From contig NZ_RBLG01000002.1 in NCBI RefSeq assembly GCF_003634585.1, forward strand, positions 186,001-250,000: DNA of 64,000 nucleotides, written 5' to 3'. The translations under genes and the position numbers were made by a program. The DNA comes from Gillisia mitskevichiae (GTDB lineage Bacteria; Bacteroidota; Bacteroidia; Flavobacteriales; Flavobacteriaceae). This document shows positions 32,370 through 41,171 of the stretch, piece by piece. The notes below the pieces were generated by a model, which worked only from the letters and a program-made list of their open reading frames with translations, was not told the DNA's origin and ran no database searches. Position 1 is the first letter of the stretch; each line of letters begins with the position of its first letter.

Positions 32370-33299
32370 ATGCCTAGACAATTACATATTGCTAATGGAA
32401 ATATACTTGCAGAAAATATTTCGGAATTGGGCATTGAGGGAGATATTGTTATTTGGCGAGAAATGCTTTGTGAGGGTCCTACCACCTATGAACTAGGAAC
32501 TCCAGAATTCATTAAACTACGCACTACTTTCTTAAAACGCTTTTATCAAATTAATCCAGAAGATTATGAAGAGAAATTTTTACAACAACTTCAGAAATTA
32601 GATGCGATAAAAGATACCGATGAAATTATTCTTTGGTTTGAGTTCGATCTTTTCTCTCATATTAATATGATAGCTGCAATTAGCCGTTTACTGGAAAATA
32701 AGGTAGATCTGCCTGTTTACTTAGTTTGCAGCAAAAAACTGAAAGGAGAAAAGGAATTTCAACCACTTTCTCAATTATCTCTGAAACATCTAAAAAATCA
32801 CTTCGATCAGAAAATACATTTAGATCAGGATGATCTAGAAATGGCAAATTTGATCTGGCAGTATTACAATGAAGAGAACCCTTTGAAATTAAAATCCTTG
32901 ATAAGGCAAAAATCTAATTTCGAATACCTTTCCAGCTGTATTAGAACTCATATAGAACGTTTTCCAAATTCCAGAACAGGCTTAAACACGATAGAAGCAA
33001 ATATTCTTAGATTAATAAAAGAGAATAATATCACTAGTTTAAATCAGTTATTGGGCTATTCTATTCAGTATCAAGGATATTTTGGATATGGAGAAAGACA
33101 AATTCAGAGATTACTAGATAAGTTGAAAAAGTTTTATACTCTTAAAAATGAGAGGATCATCCTTACTGAAGAGGGAGAAGAGGCTTTTATTGGCTCACGT
33201 AATTTTTATCAAAACCTAAAAAACAAAGATTCATTTGGCGGAGTAAAAATGTATGATTTTTTATACGACTCTGAATCTCATAATATTTTAAAATTATAG
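32370..33299 (+). CDS. DUF1835 domain protein
   Basis: This 309-residue cytosolic protein has an N-terminal DUF1835 domain (about 3-125): LHIANGNILAENISELGIEGDIVIWREMLCEGP (shown in family order, here 5-37) followed by the DEIILWFEFDLFSHINM segment, and a C-terminal helical, winged-helix-like part (NNITSLNQLLGYSIQ, RQIQRLLDKLKKFY). The family is widespread with no assigned biochemical function. It ends 1 bp before the nucleoside phosphorylase start, so they are translationally linked. Confidence 0.8.
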   Translation: MPRQLHIANGNILAENISELGIEGDIVIWREMLCEGPTTYELGTPEFIKLRTTFLKRFYQINPEDYEEKFLQQLQKLDAIKDTDEIILWFEFDLFSHINMIAAISRLLENKVDLPVYLVCSKKLKGEKEFQPLSQLSLKHLKNHFDQKIHLDQDDLEMANLIWQYYNEENPLKLKSLIRQKSNFEYLSSCIRTHIERFPNSRTGLNTIEANILRLIKENNITSLNQLLGYSIQYQGYFGYGERQIQRLLDKLKKFYTLKNERIILTEEGEEAFIGSRNFYQNLKNKDSFGGVKMYDFLYDSESHNILKL

Positions 33300-33300
33300 A

Positions 33301-34182
33301 ATGACTTTAAAACCTTCAGAGTTTATCCTAAATGAAGATGGTAGTATTTATCATTTAAATTTATTGCCAAATCAATTAGCTACAACAGTTATTACGGTAG
33401 GTGATCCAGATAGAGTAAACAATATTACTAAGCATTTTGATACTATAGAGCATATTGTACATAAAAGAGAGTTCCATACTCAAACTGGAATGTACAAAGG
33501 TAAACGCATTAGTGTGATCTCTACAGGTATTGGAACCGATAATATAGATATCGTCTTCAACGAATTAGATGCGTTGGTAAACATAGATTTTAAAACAAGG
33601 AAGGTTAAGAAAAATCTCACTTCTTTAGATATTATTAGAATAGGGACTTCTGGATCTATTCAAGCAGATATCCCAATAGATGCTTTTTTAGTTTCTGAAA
33701 CTGCTGTAGGTTTCGATTCTTTACTTCATTTTTATAAAAGTGAGGAAATCCAAGATATAAAATTTTCAAAATTATTATTAGAACATCTAATTCTTCCAAG
33801 AGAAAATGGTCTTCCTTATGTAGTAAATGCAGATGTTAGGCTACTCTCCTATTTTGAAAAGGATTATTTTAAAGGAATTACTGTAACCAACTGTGGCTTT
33901 TATGGTCCACAAGGAAGAGTGCTTAGGTTGCCACTTAGCAACCCAAATCTAAATGATAGAATGGCTCACTTTAATTATAAAGACCGAAGAATAACCAATC
34001 TTGAAATGGAGACTGCCGGGATCTATGGTTTATCGAAACTTCTTGGGCATAGAGCGCTCTCATTAAATGCTATAGTTGCTAATAGAGCAACAGGCGAATT
34101 TAGTAAAGATCCAACAGCTACGGTAGAAAGGCTTATTGTGGATGCACTAGATAGAATAGCTTCTATAGAGGCCGTTATTTAA
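33301..34182 (+). CDS. Nucleoside phosphorylase (uridine phosphorylase-like)
   Basis: This 293-residue protein belongs to the PNP/UDP phosphorylase superfamily, which splits nucleosides with phosphate into base and ribose-1-phosphate. GDPDRVNNIT (33-42), VISTGIGTDNIDIV (phosphate-binding loop), RIGTSGSIQADIP and NLEMETAGIYGLSKL with the ribose-binding Met-Glu are the diagnostic motifs. Base preference cannot be set from sequence alone. The start is 1 bp after the DUF1835 stop; ppk1 follows 58 bp later behind its own promoter. Confidence 0.9.
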   Translation: MTLKPSEFILNEDGSIYHLNLLPNQLATTVITVGDPDRVNNITKHFDTIEHIVHKREFHTQTGMYKGKRISVISTGIGTDNIDIVFNELDALVNIDFKTRKVKKNLTSLDIIRIGTSGSIQADIPIDAFLVSETAVGFDSLLHFYKSEEIQDIKFSKLLLEHLILPRENGLPYVVNADVRLLSYFEKDYFKGITVTNCGFYGPQGRVLRLPLSNPNLNDRMAHFNYKDRRITNLEMETAGIYGLSKLLGHRALSLNAIVANRATGEFSKDPTATVERLIVDALDRIASIEAVI

Positions 34183-34195
34183 CAGAACATTAAAG

Positions 34196-34224
34196 TTGAG
34201 AGCATTGTAGTCTTTGTATTTTTG
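34196..34224 (+). promoter_or_regulatory. Promoter of ppk1
   Basis: TTG (34196-34198), an 18-bp spacer and a perfect -7 box TATTTTTG (34217-34224) form one of the best Bacteroidota-type promoters in the window. The transcript would start near 34230, about 10 nt before the ppk1 ATG. Confidence 0.6.
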
Positions 34225-34240
34225 TTAAAAATGATCCCCT

Positions 34241-36283
34241 ATGCTAGCATCTACAGAATCTCGTTTAAGACATCGCGATCTAAATTGGTTGAGTTTCAAT
34301 GAACGGGTTTTACAAGAAGCTGAAGACGAAATAAATCCGCTTTACGAAAGACTTAAATTTTTAGCTATTTTCTCTTCTAATTTAGATGAATACTTTAGAG
34401 TACGCGTATCTCAATTACGGCAGATTAAAAAAGTAGAGAAGAGCATTCGTAAAAAACTTGCCTTAAGACCTAATAAATTTACCAAGCAAATCTTAGAGGA
34501 AGTAAAACTTCAGCAAAATAAATTTGGAGAGATCTTTCATGAGCAGATCATTCCGCAATTGGCAGAAAAAGAAATCTTTCTAATAGAATCAGAAAACTTC
34601 AATCAGGAACAACATGCTTATGCAAAAAAATATTATAATGAGCAGGTAGCAAAATATTTGAAACCTGAAGTCATTGACCTTACTAAAGCATCTGAATTAT
34701 TTCTCACCAATAATATACTTTATTTAGTAGTTACATTTAAGGATGAAAACAAACTAGGTTTTGTAAATATTCCTACTGAAGAATGTGGCCGCTTTGTACA
34801 ATTCACCAATAATACGATCACTTTTCTAGACGATATTATTAGAAATATTATTCCAGAATTATTTCCAAAGGAATCTGTTTCCGGGATTTATGAAATAAAA
34901 ATGTCTCGAGATGCCGAACTCTATATTGAAGATGAATTTGATGGGGTTTTAGCCGAAAAAATTTATGAGTCCTTGGCACAACGAACAGATGGGCAACCTA
35001 CTCGTTTACTATATGATGCAGATATGGATAAGGAAATCCATAAGAAGTTAAGAAAACTCTTAAATCTTGGAAAGATAGATATGATGCCTGGAGGGAGATA
35101 TCATAATTTTAGCGATTTTTTCTCTTTCCCAGATCCAACAAATAATGCCGAGTTACATTTTGAAGAGCTTCCCCCTCTTAAACATAAAGTTTTAGGTAAT
35201 TCAGAAAATTATTTTGAGATCATAGCTGCAAAAGATCAGTCTTTGCATTTCCCTTTTATGTCTTTCAACTATGTCGAAAAATTCTTGGAGCAAGCAGCTT
35301 CAGACCCAACTGTAGAAGCGATAAAAATATCGCTTTATAGAGTCGCCGATGAATCTCAATTAACATCTAGTCTTCTTAAGGCTATTGAAAATGGTATTAA
35401 AGTGACCATTTTTGTTGAAGCAAAAGCAAGATTTGATGAAGCTAACAATATAGTTTGGGGAAGGAAGTTTGAAGAAAAAGGAGCCAATGTAATTTATAGC
35501 TATCCAAAGATTAAAGTTCACTCCAAGATCATGCTGGTTAAACGGCAGGAAAATGGAAAAGCGAAAAGATACGCTTATATAGGAACCGGGAATTTTAATA
35601 GTAAGACCTCCAAGATTTATTGTGATCATGCAATTTTCACTGCAGATAAAAGAGTAACTAAGGAACTGGATCGTATTTTTAAGGTGTTGGATGGAAAATT
35701 GATCATTCCTAGAGAAAAGCACTTATTAATATCTCCTTTCTCCACCCGTAGAAATTTCACTAAACTGGTTTTAAATGAAATTCAATTTGCGAAAGAAGGA
35801 AAAAAGGCTTCCATAATTGCGAAAATGAATAGCTTAGAAGATGAAGAAATGATCGAACTTTTATATAAGGCCAGTAATGCTGGAGTAAAAATTCGATTGC
35901 TTATTCGTGGTTTCACGAGTCTGATACCTGGAATTAAAGGAATGAGTGAAAATATTTATATTACCAGTATTATAGATAGATTTTTGGAGCACGGAAGAAT
36001 CTATCTTTTTGAAAATGGAGGCGATGAACAAATATTTTTTGGAAGTGCAGATTGGATGAGTAGAAATTTAGACAGAAGGATAGAAGTGATCACACCTATT
36101 TTTGATGAAGATATCGCTCAGGAATTTAAAGATATTTTACATATTCAATTGAGTGATAATGTAAAAGCAAGAATTCAGGATAAAGAAGAGTCGAACACTT
36201 ATGTTGAAAGAAAGGCTGGAGAAAAAGCGATTCGTTCTCAATATGAGATCTATGAGTATTTAAAAGAAAAACACGATATATAA
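34241..36283 (+). CDS. ppk1: Polyphosphate kinase 1
   Basis: This 680-residue enzyme polymerises the ATP gamma-phosphate into polyphosphate and reverses the reaction. All four PPK1 domains are present: the N-terminal helical domain (LSFNERVLQEAED, 17-29), the middle domain, and two PLD-like C-terminal domains. The autophosphorylated His427 (KVHSKIMLV) and the second His584 (LEHGRIYLFE) match E. coli His435 and His592. IGTGNFNSKTS is also standard. Length is normal. The stop codon overlaps the start of the binding-protein-like gene (TAATG), an unusual partner for ppk1. Confidence 0.96.
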   Translation: MLASTESRLRHRDLNWLSFNERVLQEAEDEINPLYERLKFLAIFSSNLDEYFRVRVSQLRQIKKVEKSIRKKLALRPNKFTKQILEEVKLQQNKFGEIFHEQIIPQLAEKEIFLIESENFNQEQHAYAKKYYNEQVAKYLKPEVIDLTKASELFLTNNILYLVVTFKDENKLGFVNIPTEECGRFVQFTNNTITFLDDIIRNIIPELFPKESVSGIYEIKMSRDAELYIEDEFDGVLAEKIYESLAQRTDGQPTRLLYDADMDKEIHKKLRKLLNLGKIDMMPGGRYHNFSDFFSFPDPTNNAELHFEELPPLKHKVLGNSENYFEIIAAKDQSLHFPFMSFNYVEKFLEQAASDPTVEAIKISLYRVADESQLTSSLLKAIENGIKVTIFVEAKARFDEANNIVWGRKFEEKGANVIYSYPKIKVHSKIMLVKRQENGKAKRYAYIGTGNFNSKTSKIYCDHAIFTADKRVTKELDRIFKVLDGKLIIPREKHLLISPFSTRRNFTKLVLNEIQFAKEGKKASIIAKMNSLEDEEMIELLYKASNAGVKIRLLIRGFTSLIPGIKGMSENIYITSIIDRFLEHGRIYLFENGGDEQIFFGSADWMSRNLDRRIEVITPIFDEDIAQEFKDILHIQLSDNVKARIQDKEESNTYVERKAGEKAIRSQYEIYEYLKEKHDI

Positions 36284-37134
36284 TGAGAACACTTAGAGTT
36301 GGTGGAGTTCCAGAACATTTCAATCTTCCATGGCATCTTGCTATAGAAGATGGAGATTTTGAATATGATCATTTACATATAGAATGGCATAGTTTCCCTG
36401 GGGGAACGGGCGCTATGAATTCTGCTTTGAGAAATAATGAAATAGATGTCGCTATTATTTTAACAGAAGGGATCATTAAAGATATCATCGCTGGAAATCC
36501 GTCTAAAATAGTACAAACCTATGTACATTCTCCATTAATATGGGGAATACACGTAGATGCTAATTCTAAATATAGTTCTGTAGAAGACCTAAAAAATACA
36601 AAGGCAGCTATTTCAAGGATGGGATCGGGATCTCATCTTATGGCATATATAAATGCTGAAAAGCTACACTGGGAACCTAAATCATTAGACTTTGAAATTG
36701 TTGGGGATATAGATGGAGCTGTAAAAGCTCTAGAAGAAGATAAAGCTCAGTACTTTATGTGGGAACGTTTTACTACTAAACCTTTGGTAGATAAAGGCGT
36801 TTTTAGAAGTGTGGGAGAATGTCCTACTCCGTGGCCATGTTTTGTTATTGCGGTAAGAGAAGACGTTTTAGAAAATCAAAAGGATGCCGTTAGGGAAATG
36901 TTGAAGGTGATTAACACTAAAACGATCAGTTTTAAAGAGATCCCGGAAATAGAGGAGCTATTAGCTAAACGATATGATCAAAAGCTAGAAGATATTAAAG
37001 AATGGTTGGAGATCACTTCATGGAGTGAATCCCAGCTGACAGTAGAGGAAATTGAGAATATTCAAAACCATTTATTAAGCTTGAATTTAATTCCTGAAAA
37101 ACTCGCTGCTTCCAAATTAATTTATAATTTGTAG
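36283..37134 (+). CDS. Cytosolic substrate-binding-like protein (type 2 periplasmic-binding fold)
   Basis: This 283-residue protein resembles the solute-binding domains of nitrate/taurine/thiamine-precursor systems (NMT1/THI5-like and the fungal Ca3427-like group): MRTLRVGGVPEHFNLPWHLA, then HSFPGGTGAMNSALRNNEID, and ISRMGSGSHLMAYINAE in the ligand-cleft region, and PTPWPCFVIAVRED. It has no signal peptide or lipobox and begins directly with the first strand, so it should be cytosolic. No permease or ATPase is nearby. It is translationally coupled to ppk1 by a one-base overlap, suggesting a link to phosphate or nucleotide physiology. Ligand unknown. Confidence 0.75.
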   Translation: MRTLRVGGVPEHFNLPWHLAIEDGDFEYDHLHIEWHSFPGGTGAMNSALRNNEIDVAIILTEGIIKDIIAGNPSKIVQTYVHSPLIWGIHVDANSKYSSVEDLKNTKAAISRMGSGSHLMAYINAEKLHWEPKSLDFEIVGDIDGAVKALEEDKAQYFMWERFTTKPLVDKGVFRSVGECPTPWPCFVIAVREDVLENQKDAVREMLKVINTKTISFKEIPEIEELLAKRYDQKLEDIKEWLEITSWSESQLTVEEIENIQNHLLSLNLIPEKLAASKLIYNL

Positions 37135-37168
37135 TTTTTAATCTCATTTTATATTTTAAAAAGCTTAC

Positions 37169-37768
37169 ATGAAAAAACAATTACTTCTTCCCCTCTTTTT
37201 ATTTGCATCATTTATAAGTTTCTCACAAGGAATAACTACTGAAAAGGAGACCACTTCTTCAGAAGAAATAGTTTATAAACGAGATATTGCAAAAAACGAA
37301 CTAAGTATAGGTACATTAAATTTAGTTGCTTTTGGAGCTCTGGATGTTGCCTATGAACGTATAATAACACCAAATTCTAGTTGGGCAATTGAAGCCTTTG
37401 TTCTGGCCTTAGATAGAGATAACGAAGACATTGGTGATGCTTTTAACAAAGATGTCTCTTTAACGGGAAAATATAAATACTTTTTTGGAGACCGTACAGC
37501 TTGGGGATTTTATGTAAATGGACTTGCAATGATATCTTCTGGGAAATATTCTGAGTATAATGAATACTTTGTGGATGATATCTATTACTCTAACCGTGAA
37601 AAGATATCTTATACAGATTTCGCTCTGGGATTTGGTTTAGGTGGAAAATTTGTTGGAAAACAAGGTTTCTTCTTAGATCTAAGTACCGGGATTGGTAGAA
37701 ATTTATTCAACGATAACTCTCCTGTTGTTGTTGGCCAGTTTAATGTAAACCTCGGATTTAGATTTTAA
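37169..37768 (+). CDS. Outer-membrane beta-barrel protein (DUF3575-like)
   Basis: This 199-residue exported protein has a clear signal (MKKQLLLPLFLFASFISFSQ) and a pattern of alternating amphipathic strands ending in the aromatic terminus FNVNLGFRF, typical of eight-stranded outer-membrane barrels. Segments such as NELSIGTLNLVAFGALDVAYE and FALGFGLGGKFVGKQGFFL resemble the DUF3575 barrels common in Bacteroidota (key residues only; positions about 37-57 and 150-168). Function unknown. It lies 34 bp after the binding-protein gene and meets ung tail to tail with 1 bp between the stops. Confidence 0.78.
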   Translation: MKKQLLLPLFLFASFISFSQGITTEKETTSSEEIVYKRDIAKNELSIGTLNLVAFGALDVAYERIITPNSSWAIEAFVLALDRDNEDIGDAFNKDVSLTGKYKYFFGDRTAWGFYVNGLAMISSGKYSEYNEYFVDDIYYSNREKISYTDFALGFGLGGKFVGKQGFFLDLSTGIGRNLFNDNSPVVVGQFNVNLGFRF

Positions 37769-37769
37769 A

Positions 37770-38438
37770 TTACCAGTTTATTGGGGATTTCCTGTTTTCA
37801 ATTAGATATTTATTCGTTTGGGTAAAATGTTTATTTCCAAACCAATATCCACGATTAGCGCTTAAGGGAGAAGGATGACCACTAGTTAAAACCAAATGTT
37901 TTGAAGTGTCTATCTTTCTTCCTTTCTTTTTTGCATAGCCACCCCAAAGTAAAAAAACCAGGTGTTCCTTTTCTTCAGAAAGAACTTTGATCACCGCATC
38001 TGTAAATTTTTCCCATCCTTTATTTTGATGAGATCCTGCATCTCCACCTCTAACAGTTAATACCGCATTCAATAAAAGAACGCCTTGATTTGCCCATTTT
38101 TCAAGATCACCATTTTCTGTATTATATGGTCCCCCAAGATCAGACTCCAATTCTTTGAAAATATTTTTTAATGAAGGAGGGTTTGTAACTCCATTATGTA
38201 CAGAGAAGCACAATCCATTTGCTTGGCCAAATCCATGATATGGGTCCTGCCCTATTATAACCACTTTTGCAGCATCTAAAGATGATTTGTTAAAGGCTTC
38301 AAAAATATGTTCTTGTTTTGGGTAACAAGTATTATTTTCATACTCTTCAGAAACAAAATCTATTAATTCTTGGAAATAAGGTTTATTAAATTCATCATTA
38401 AGTACCTTTTTCCAACTGTTATGGATAGTGAGCTTCAT
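37770..38438 (-). CDS. ung: Uracil-DNA glycosylase
   Basis: This 222-residue family 1 uracil-DNA glycosylase removes uracil from DNA arising by cytosine deamination or dUTP incorporation. GQDPYHGFGQANGLCFSV (63-80) contains the water-activating Asp65 and the uracil-stacking region, LLLNAVLTVR (121-130) holds the binding Asn, and HPSPLSANRG (188-197) contains the catalytic His188 and the minor-groove Leu loop. Length is typical. It is divergent from mutS2 with only 47 bp between, where facing -7 boxes overlap. Confidence 0.96.
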   Translation of the reverse strand: MKLTIHNSWKKVLNDEFNKPYFQELIDFVSEEYENNTCYPKQEHIFEAFNKSSLDAAKVVIIGQDPYHGFGQANGLCFSVHNGVTNPPSLKNIFKELESDLGGPYNTENGDLEKWANQGVLLLNAVLTVRGGDAGSHQNKGWEKFTDAVIKVLSEEKEHLVFLLWGGYAKKKGRKIDTSKHLVLTSGHPSPLSANRGYWFGNKHFTQTNKYLIENRKSPINW

Positions 38439-38449
38439 TATAATTTAAG

Positions 38450-38457
38450 TAAATTTG
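38450..38457 (+). promoter_or_regulatory. -7 box of mutS2
   Basis: TAAATTTG matches TAnnTTTG exactly, 28 bp before the mutS2 start. Its expected transcription start (about 38462) lies against the -7 box of ung on the other strand. Confidence 0.5.
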
Positions 38458-38464
38458 TAGAACC

Positions 38465-38472
38465 CAAAATTA
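38465..38472 (-). promoter_or_regulatory. -7 box of ung
   Basis: Minus-strand TAATTTTG matches TAnnTTTG exactly, 26 bp before the ung start. The expected start (about 38460) falls next to the mutS2 -7 box, so the two promoters face each other. Confidence 0.5.
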
Positions 38473-38485
38473 GGGAAAAATTACT

Positions 38486-40678
38486 ATGATAAAAATTGCA
38501 TCGAAAAGCCTTCAGGATCTAGAGTTTCCTACTGTTAGAAAACAAATAAGTGAGTTGTGTACCACACAAATGGGAATTGAAAAGGCTTTAGAAATTGTAC
38601 CATATTCTTCTTACGACGATACTATTTTTGGTCTAAACCAGACTAACGAATATGTAAGTTCTTATATGCAGGACAGTAAAATTCCTAATCATGGTTTTGA
38701 TGCTGTTCATAGGGAGATCAAACTCCTAAATATAGAAAATGCTGTTTTAGAAATTGGAGGCTTTAGGAAGATCTCCAGTCTTTCTCAAACGGTAAACGAT
38801 CAATTACGATTTTTTAATAAATTCAAGGAACTTTACCCAAGTTTGTATAAGACTACTGAAGAAGTAGAATATACCAAGGTACTTATTGAGAGAATAGATG
38901 AAGTAATAGATAGATTTGGGGATGTAAAAGATAATGCTTCTCCCCTGCTACTTAATACTCGCCGGGCGATGAATTTGGTAAAAGGCCAGATAAATTCCAG
39001 TTTTACTAATGCGCTTTCAAAATATAGCGGTTATGGTTATTTAGATGAAATAAAAGAAAGTGTTGTAGATAATATTAGAGTGTTGGCAGTTTCAGCTATG
39101 CACCGTAAAAAAGTGAAAGGTGGGATTCTAGGAAATTCTAAAACTGGAAGTATTGTATATATTCAGCCAGAAGCTACTTTGAACCATACCAGAGAATTAA
39201 ATAATCTGGAATATGAGGAAAAAGAAGAGATAGACAGGATATTAAAAGAGCTTACTGTTTTCATGGTTCCTTATATAGAACTATTAAAGGAATATCAGGA
39301 TCTTCTTAGTGAGATAGACGTGATAGCTGCAAAGGCGAAGTATGCGCGTTTAATTAATGCTTTATTACCAAAGATCACAAAGGAACGGGAGCTTTATATA
39401 AAAGATGCTTATCACCCGTTGCTTTATAGAAATAACCTTAAATCGGGGACAAAAACCTATCCTCAGAATATTGAGCTTTCTAAAGAAGAACGTATAATAG
39501 TAATTTCCGGACCCAATGCAGGTGGTAAAAGTATCACCTTAAAAACGGTTGGTTTATTGCAAATCATGTTGCAAAGCGGGATTTTAATACCGGTACATGA
39601 ATACAGTCGGGTTTGTCTTTTCGATAAAATATTAACCGACATTGGAGATAATCAATCTATAGAAAATCATTTAAGTACTTATAGTTATCGCTTAAAGAAC
39701 ATGAATTATTTTCTGAAGAAATGTGATGATAAAACATTATTTCTTATAGATGAATTTGGAACCGGAAGTGATCCGGAATTAGGTGGTGCTTTAGCCGAAA
39801 CTTTTCTGGAAGTGTTCTACGAGCGGGAATCTTTTGGAATCTTAACTACGCATTATACCAATTTAAAGATGTTGGCGAATGAATTGCCATATATGAGCAA
39901 CGCCAACATGATGTTTGATTCCAGAACACTGGAACCACTTTTCAAATTGCATCTTGGAGAAGCGGGAAGCTCTTTTACTTTTGAAGTTGCTCAGAAAAAC
40001 GGAATTCCCTATAGCTTGATAAACCGTTCTAAAAAGAAAGTAGAACGCGGGAAAATCCGATTTGACAAGAGCATTGCAGATCTTCAACGGGAACGCAGCA
40101 AGCTTCAAAAAACGACCGATTCATTAAAAAGTAAGGAGTTAAAAGCCTCTCAGCAAAAAGACAAGCTAGAAGAGACAAATTCAAAGATTCAGCAGAAATT
40201 AGAGAGCTATCAGGAACTCTATGATAGTAATCAGCGGTTGATCTATCTCGGGCAGAAGATCAATGATCTTAGCGAGAAATACTTCAGCAATAAAAAGAAA
40301 AAAGATCTAATTGGTGAATTCTTGAAGATCGTTGAGATCGAGAATTCTAAACGAAAAAAAGAAACACCTAAAGAGATCAAGGTCAAAAAAGTCAAGGAAA
40401 AACAGGTGCTTCAAGAAGCTGAAAAGAAAGTAGAAGTAATTAGGGAGCGTAAGAAAGAAGAAAAGAAATCAGAAGCAATTCAGAAGAAAAAAGAAGCAAA
40501 TAAGCCTAAGGTTGCCTTGAAAATTGGAGACCGAGTTCGAATGGAAGATGGTCGTGCTGTTGGCTCTATAGATAAAATTGAAAAAGGAAAAGCCATTGTA
40601 AATTACGGCATGTTCACTACCAACGTAGATCTTGCGCAATTAGAATTGGTGCAACCTGCAGGGAAAAAGAAAAAATAA
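38486..40678 (+). CDS. MutS2-family ATPase lacking the Smr domain
   Basis: This 730-residue protein has the MutS2 core: helical lever/clamp region, Walker A GPNAGGKS (342-349), FLIDEFGTGSDPE (Walker B and signature region) and LTTHYTNLKML (switch), then a coiled coil near 530-630 and a KOW-like domain (IGDRVRMEDGRAVGSI). The C-terminal Smr nuclease domain of Bacillus MutS2 (about 785 residues) is absent; the protein ends at LVQPAGKKKK. Smr-less MutS2 is known in Bacteroidota. Roles known for the family are suppression of recombination and rescue of collided ribosomes; without Smr, only the binding/clamp function is expected. Confidence 0.88.
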   Translation: MIKIASKSLQDLEFPTVRKQISELCTTQMGIEKALEIVPYSSYDDTIFGLNQTNEYVSSYMQDSKIPNHGFDAVHREIKLLNIENAVLEIGGFRKISSLSQTVNDQLRFFNKFKELYPSLYKTTEEVEYTKVLIERIDEVIDRFGDVKDNASPLLLNTRRAMNLVKGQINSSFTNALSKYSGYGYLDEIKESVVDNIRVLAVSAMHRKKVKGGILGNSKTGSIVYIQPEATLNHTRELNNLEYEEKEEIDRILKELTVFMVPYIELLKEYQDLLSEIDVIAAKAKYARLINALLPKITKERELYIKDAYHPLLYRNNLKSGTKTYPQNIELSKEERIIVISGPNAGGKSITLKTVGLLQIMLQSGILIPVHEYSRVCLFDKILTDIGDNQSIENHLSTYSYRLKNMNYFLKKCDDKTLFLIDEFGTGSDPELGGALAETFLEVFYERESFGILTTHYTNLKMLANELPYMSNANMMFDSRTLEPLFKLHLGEAGSSFTFEVAQKNGIPYSLINRSKKKVERGKIRFDKSIADLQRERSKLQKTTDSLKSKELKASQQKDKLEETNSKIQQKLESYQELYDSNQRLIYLGQKINDLSEKYFSNKKKKDLIGEFLKIVEIENSKRKKETPKEIKVKKVKEKQVLQEAEKKVEVIRERKKEEKKSEAIQKKKEANKPKVALKIGDRVRMEDGRAVGSIDKIEKGKAIVNYGMFTTNVDLAQLELVQPAGKKKK

Positions 40679-40679
40679 A

Positions 40680-41099
40680 ATGGAAACTGTATTACCCAAA
40701 AATAAAAAGATTATCCTTTTTGACGGCGTTTGCAATCTTTGCAATAATGCCATCAATTTTATTATTGAACATGATAAAAAAGATGTTTTTAGGTTTGCCT
40801 CCTTACAAAGTGACTTGGGTAAAAAAATGGTTTCAGAAAGAGGGATCGATCCAGAGAAACTAGATAGCATAACCTTAATTGAGCCAGGAGTCGTTTATTA
40901 TGAAAAATCTACTGCGGCATTAAAAATAGCAAAAGAGCTTTCTGGAGGATATTCTTTAATGAAACACTTCTTATTTCTCCCAAATTTCATTAGAGATGGA
41001 GTGTATGATATTGTGGCCACTAATCGCTACAAATGGTTTGGCAAAAAAGAATCTTGCATGATCCCAACACCAGAACTAAAAGCGAAGTTTTTAGAATAA
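40680..41099 (+). CDS. DCC-family thiol-disulphide oxidoreductase-like protein (DUF393)
   Basis: This 139-residue protein has the DUF393 signature at the start: IILFDGVCNLCNNAINFII, with DGxCxxC reading DGVCNLC, followed by RFASLQSDLGK. The thioredoxin-like fold suggests redox activity but no substrate is known. YDIVATNRYKWFGKKESC near the end is also typical. The ATG begins 1 bp after the mutS2 stop, so it is co-transcribed with it. A perfect 15-bp terminator follows. Confidence 0.88.
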   Translation: METVLPKNKKIILFDGVCNLCNNAINFIIEHDKKDVFRFASLQSDLGKKMVSERGIDPEKLDSITLIEPGVVYYEKSTAALKIAKELSGGYSLMKHFLFLPNFIRDGVYDIVATNRYKWFGKKESCMIPTPELKAKFLE

Positions 41100-41103
41100 A
41101 AAA

Positions 41104-41144
41104 AAGTCGGATTCTAAATAAATTTTAGAATCCGACTTCCTTTT
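41104..41144. terminator. Bidirectional rho-independent terminator
   Basis: AAGTCGGATTCTAAA (41104-41118) and TTTAGAATCCGACTT (41124-41138) form a perfect 15-bp stem with a 5-nt loop. A-runs precede it and CCTTTT follows it, so it can end both the DCC gene (+) and the symporter gene (-). Confidence 0.88.
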
Positions 41145-41171
41145 AGAAAAACTGTACTATTACATTATCTC

